Positions 7,172 through 7,637 of a DNA stretch of 7,637 bases are shown in pieces. This DNA comes from an uncultured Senegalimassilia sp. (GTDB lineage Bacteria; Actinomycetota; Coriobacteriia; Coriobacteriales; Eggerthellaceae): the NCBI GenBank assembly GCA_934661765.1, contig CAKUJT010000111.1, positions 1-7,637 of the forward strand, read 5' to 3'. How positions within the stretch are numbered: the stretch's first letter is position 1; each line of letters starts with the position of its first letter. The translations under genes and the position numbers were made by a program. Below the pieces are notes generated by a model. It was not told the DNA's origin, searched no databases, and was given only the letters and a program-made list of their open reading frames with translations.

Positions 7172-7198
7172 TGTAATTTCTAGGAATTTTATTGTAAT
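7166..7198. promoter_or_regulatory. Direct-repeat operator candidate for the AraC-family regulator
   Basis: TTTCATTGTAAT (7166-7177) and TTTTATTGTAAT (7187-7198) match at 11 of 12 bases and lie exactly 21 bp apart, two helical turns, as in the araI1/araI2 half-sites. The copy nearest the MFS gene overlaps its -35 box, and the pair also covers the likely regulator promoter. An imperfect palindrome TTCTAGGAA (7178-7186) fills the gap. Binding by the adjacent regulator is inferred. Confidence 0.6.
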
Positions 7199-7200
7199 AT
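7171..7200 (+). promoter_or_regulatory. Possible promoter of the AraC-family gene
   Basis: TTGTAA (7171-7176) and TAATAT (7195-7200) are 18 bases apart on the plus strand, giving a start near 7207 and a leader of about 29 bases. Both boxes lie within or beside the direct repeats, so the regulator could control its own gene. The region is very AT-rich, so other -10-like hexamers exist. Confidence 0.4.
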
Positions 7201-7235
7201 ATCGTACTTTTCAATTATCCGAGGTATAAACAAAC

Positions 7236-7637
7236 ATGGATTTTCAAAATCAATTTACCACCACAATAACTGATGCCAACTTAATGGAAACTGTCCAACA
7301 TGGAAGCACTGCGTATCCTTTCCGCTATTATTATGAAAATATAGCACTGTTTGATTTTAAGTGCATAGACTGGCACTGGCACAGCGAGCTGGAATTTATA
7401 TATATCGAAAGTGGAAATGTGGTTTTTGATATTGGGACGGTTCACTTTGAACTTAATGAGGGAAAAGGTATCATGATCAATTCAAAAATACTGCACCGAC
7501 TGCAGTCTTCAGGAGATGCCATCATTCCCAATTTTCTGTTTCAGCCTTCATTTATTGCACCACAGGACAGTCTCATTTATAAAAAATATATCAGTCCTGT
7601 AATTTCATCTTCTCTTGAATATCTCGTTTTTCAACCG
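7236..7637 (+). CDS. AraC-family transcriptional regulator, N-terminal part (cut by window edge)
   Basis: Open from ATG 7236 to the right edge (134 codons, no stop). GAGG at 7221-7224 is the ribosome binding site, with 11-base spacing. The visible part is the cupin-like ligand-sensing domain: W46-H47-W48-H49..E51-L52-E53 (HWHSELE) followed by IYIESGNVVFDIG, and then GIMINSKILHRLQ near 78-90. This pattern is common in AraC regulators of sugar and glycoside uptake in Firmicutes. The helix-turn-helix domain should lie beyond the window. Its divergent position next to the MFS gene, with 124 bases between the starts and paired repeats in the gap, suggests that it controls that transporter and perhaps itself. 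Family assignment rests on the sensing domain alone. Confidence 0.88.
   Translation, partial: MDFQNQFTTTITDANLMETVQHGSTAYPFRYYYENIALFDFKCIDWHWHSELEFIYIESGNVVFDIGTVHFELNEGKGIMINSKILHRLQSSGDAIIPNFLFQPSFIAPQDSLIYKKYISPVISSSLEYLVFQP

Noticed and set aside
1..7637. CRISPR arrays, tRNA or rRNA genes, insertion sequences or prophage genes
   Set aside because: No regular repeat-spacer pattern, tRNA-like cloverleaf, transposase or terminal inverted repeats were seen on either strand by eye.

Overview
The window looks like chromosome from a low-to-medium GC anaerobic Firmicute, most likely a gut Clostridia / Lachnospiraceae relative. This is inferred from the AT-rich sequence, strong AGGAG-type ribosome binding sites, an Hcp of clostridial character, and the kinds of neighbouring genes; no marker gene is present to prove it.

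Layout from left to right. (1) Plus strand: the last 21 codons of an unrecognised upstream gene may end at 67. They are followed 14 bases later by hcp (82-1686), the hybrid-cluster protein, with every hybrid-cluster ligand in place. A hairpin at 1714-1742 closes this unit and probably also the convergent unit from the right. (2) Minus strand, read from about 5662 down to 1799: a near-consensus promoter, a yybP-ykoY-type manganese riboswitch whose P1 strand is shared with an intrinsic terminator, a P2-type (Ca2+/Mn2+-type) cation ATPase gene, and an AI-2E family membrane protein gene. The ATPase stop codon overlaps the GTG start of the AI-2E gene by one base (TAGTG). The ATPase gene is broken in two places: a one-base loss in an A-run just after the DKTGT phosphorylation motif, and an internal deletion of roughly 200 bases, not a multiple of three, that removes the end of the hinge motif and membrane helix M5. 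The AI-2E gene is intact. (3) Minus strand, further upstream: a small uncertain 66-codon ORF with one CxxC pair (5707-5907), then an intact 391-residue MFS transporter (5936-7111). (4) A 124-base divergent control region, holding two near-identical 12-bp direct repeats exactly 21 bp apart. (5) Plus strand: the N-terminal 134 codons of an AraC-family regulator, running off the right edge.

How the parts fit. Hcp is a stand-alone nitrosative-stress enzyme. The riboswitch-ATPase-AI-2E unit reads as a manganese-induced metal-efflux operon in which the pump itself has decayed (or is mis-assembled) while its sensor and second gene remain. The MFS/AraC pair reads as a ligand-regulated uptake module, with the regulator probably binding the repeats that overlap the transporter's -35 box. 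The most interesting points are the Mn2+ riboswitch placed over a dead pump plus a live AI-2E gene, and the AraC-type operator.
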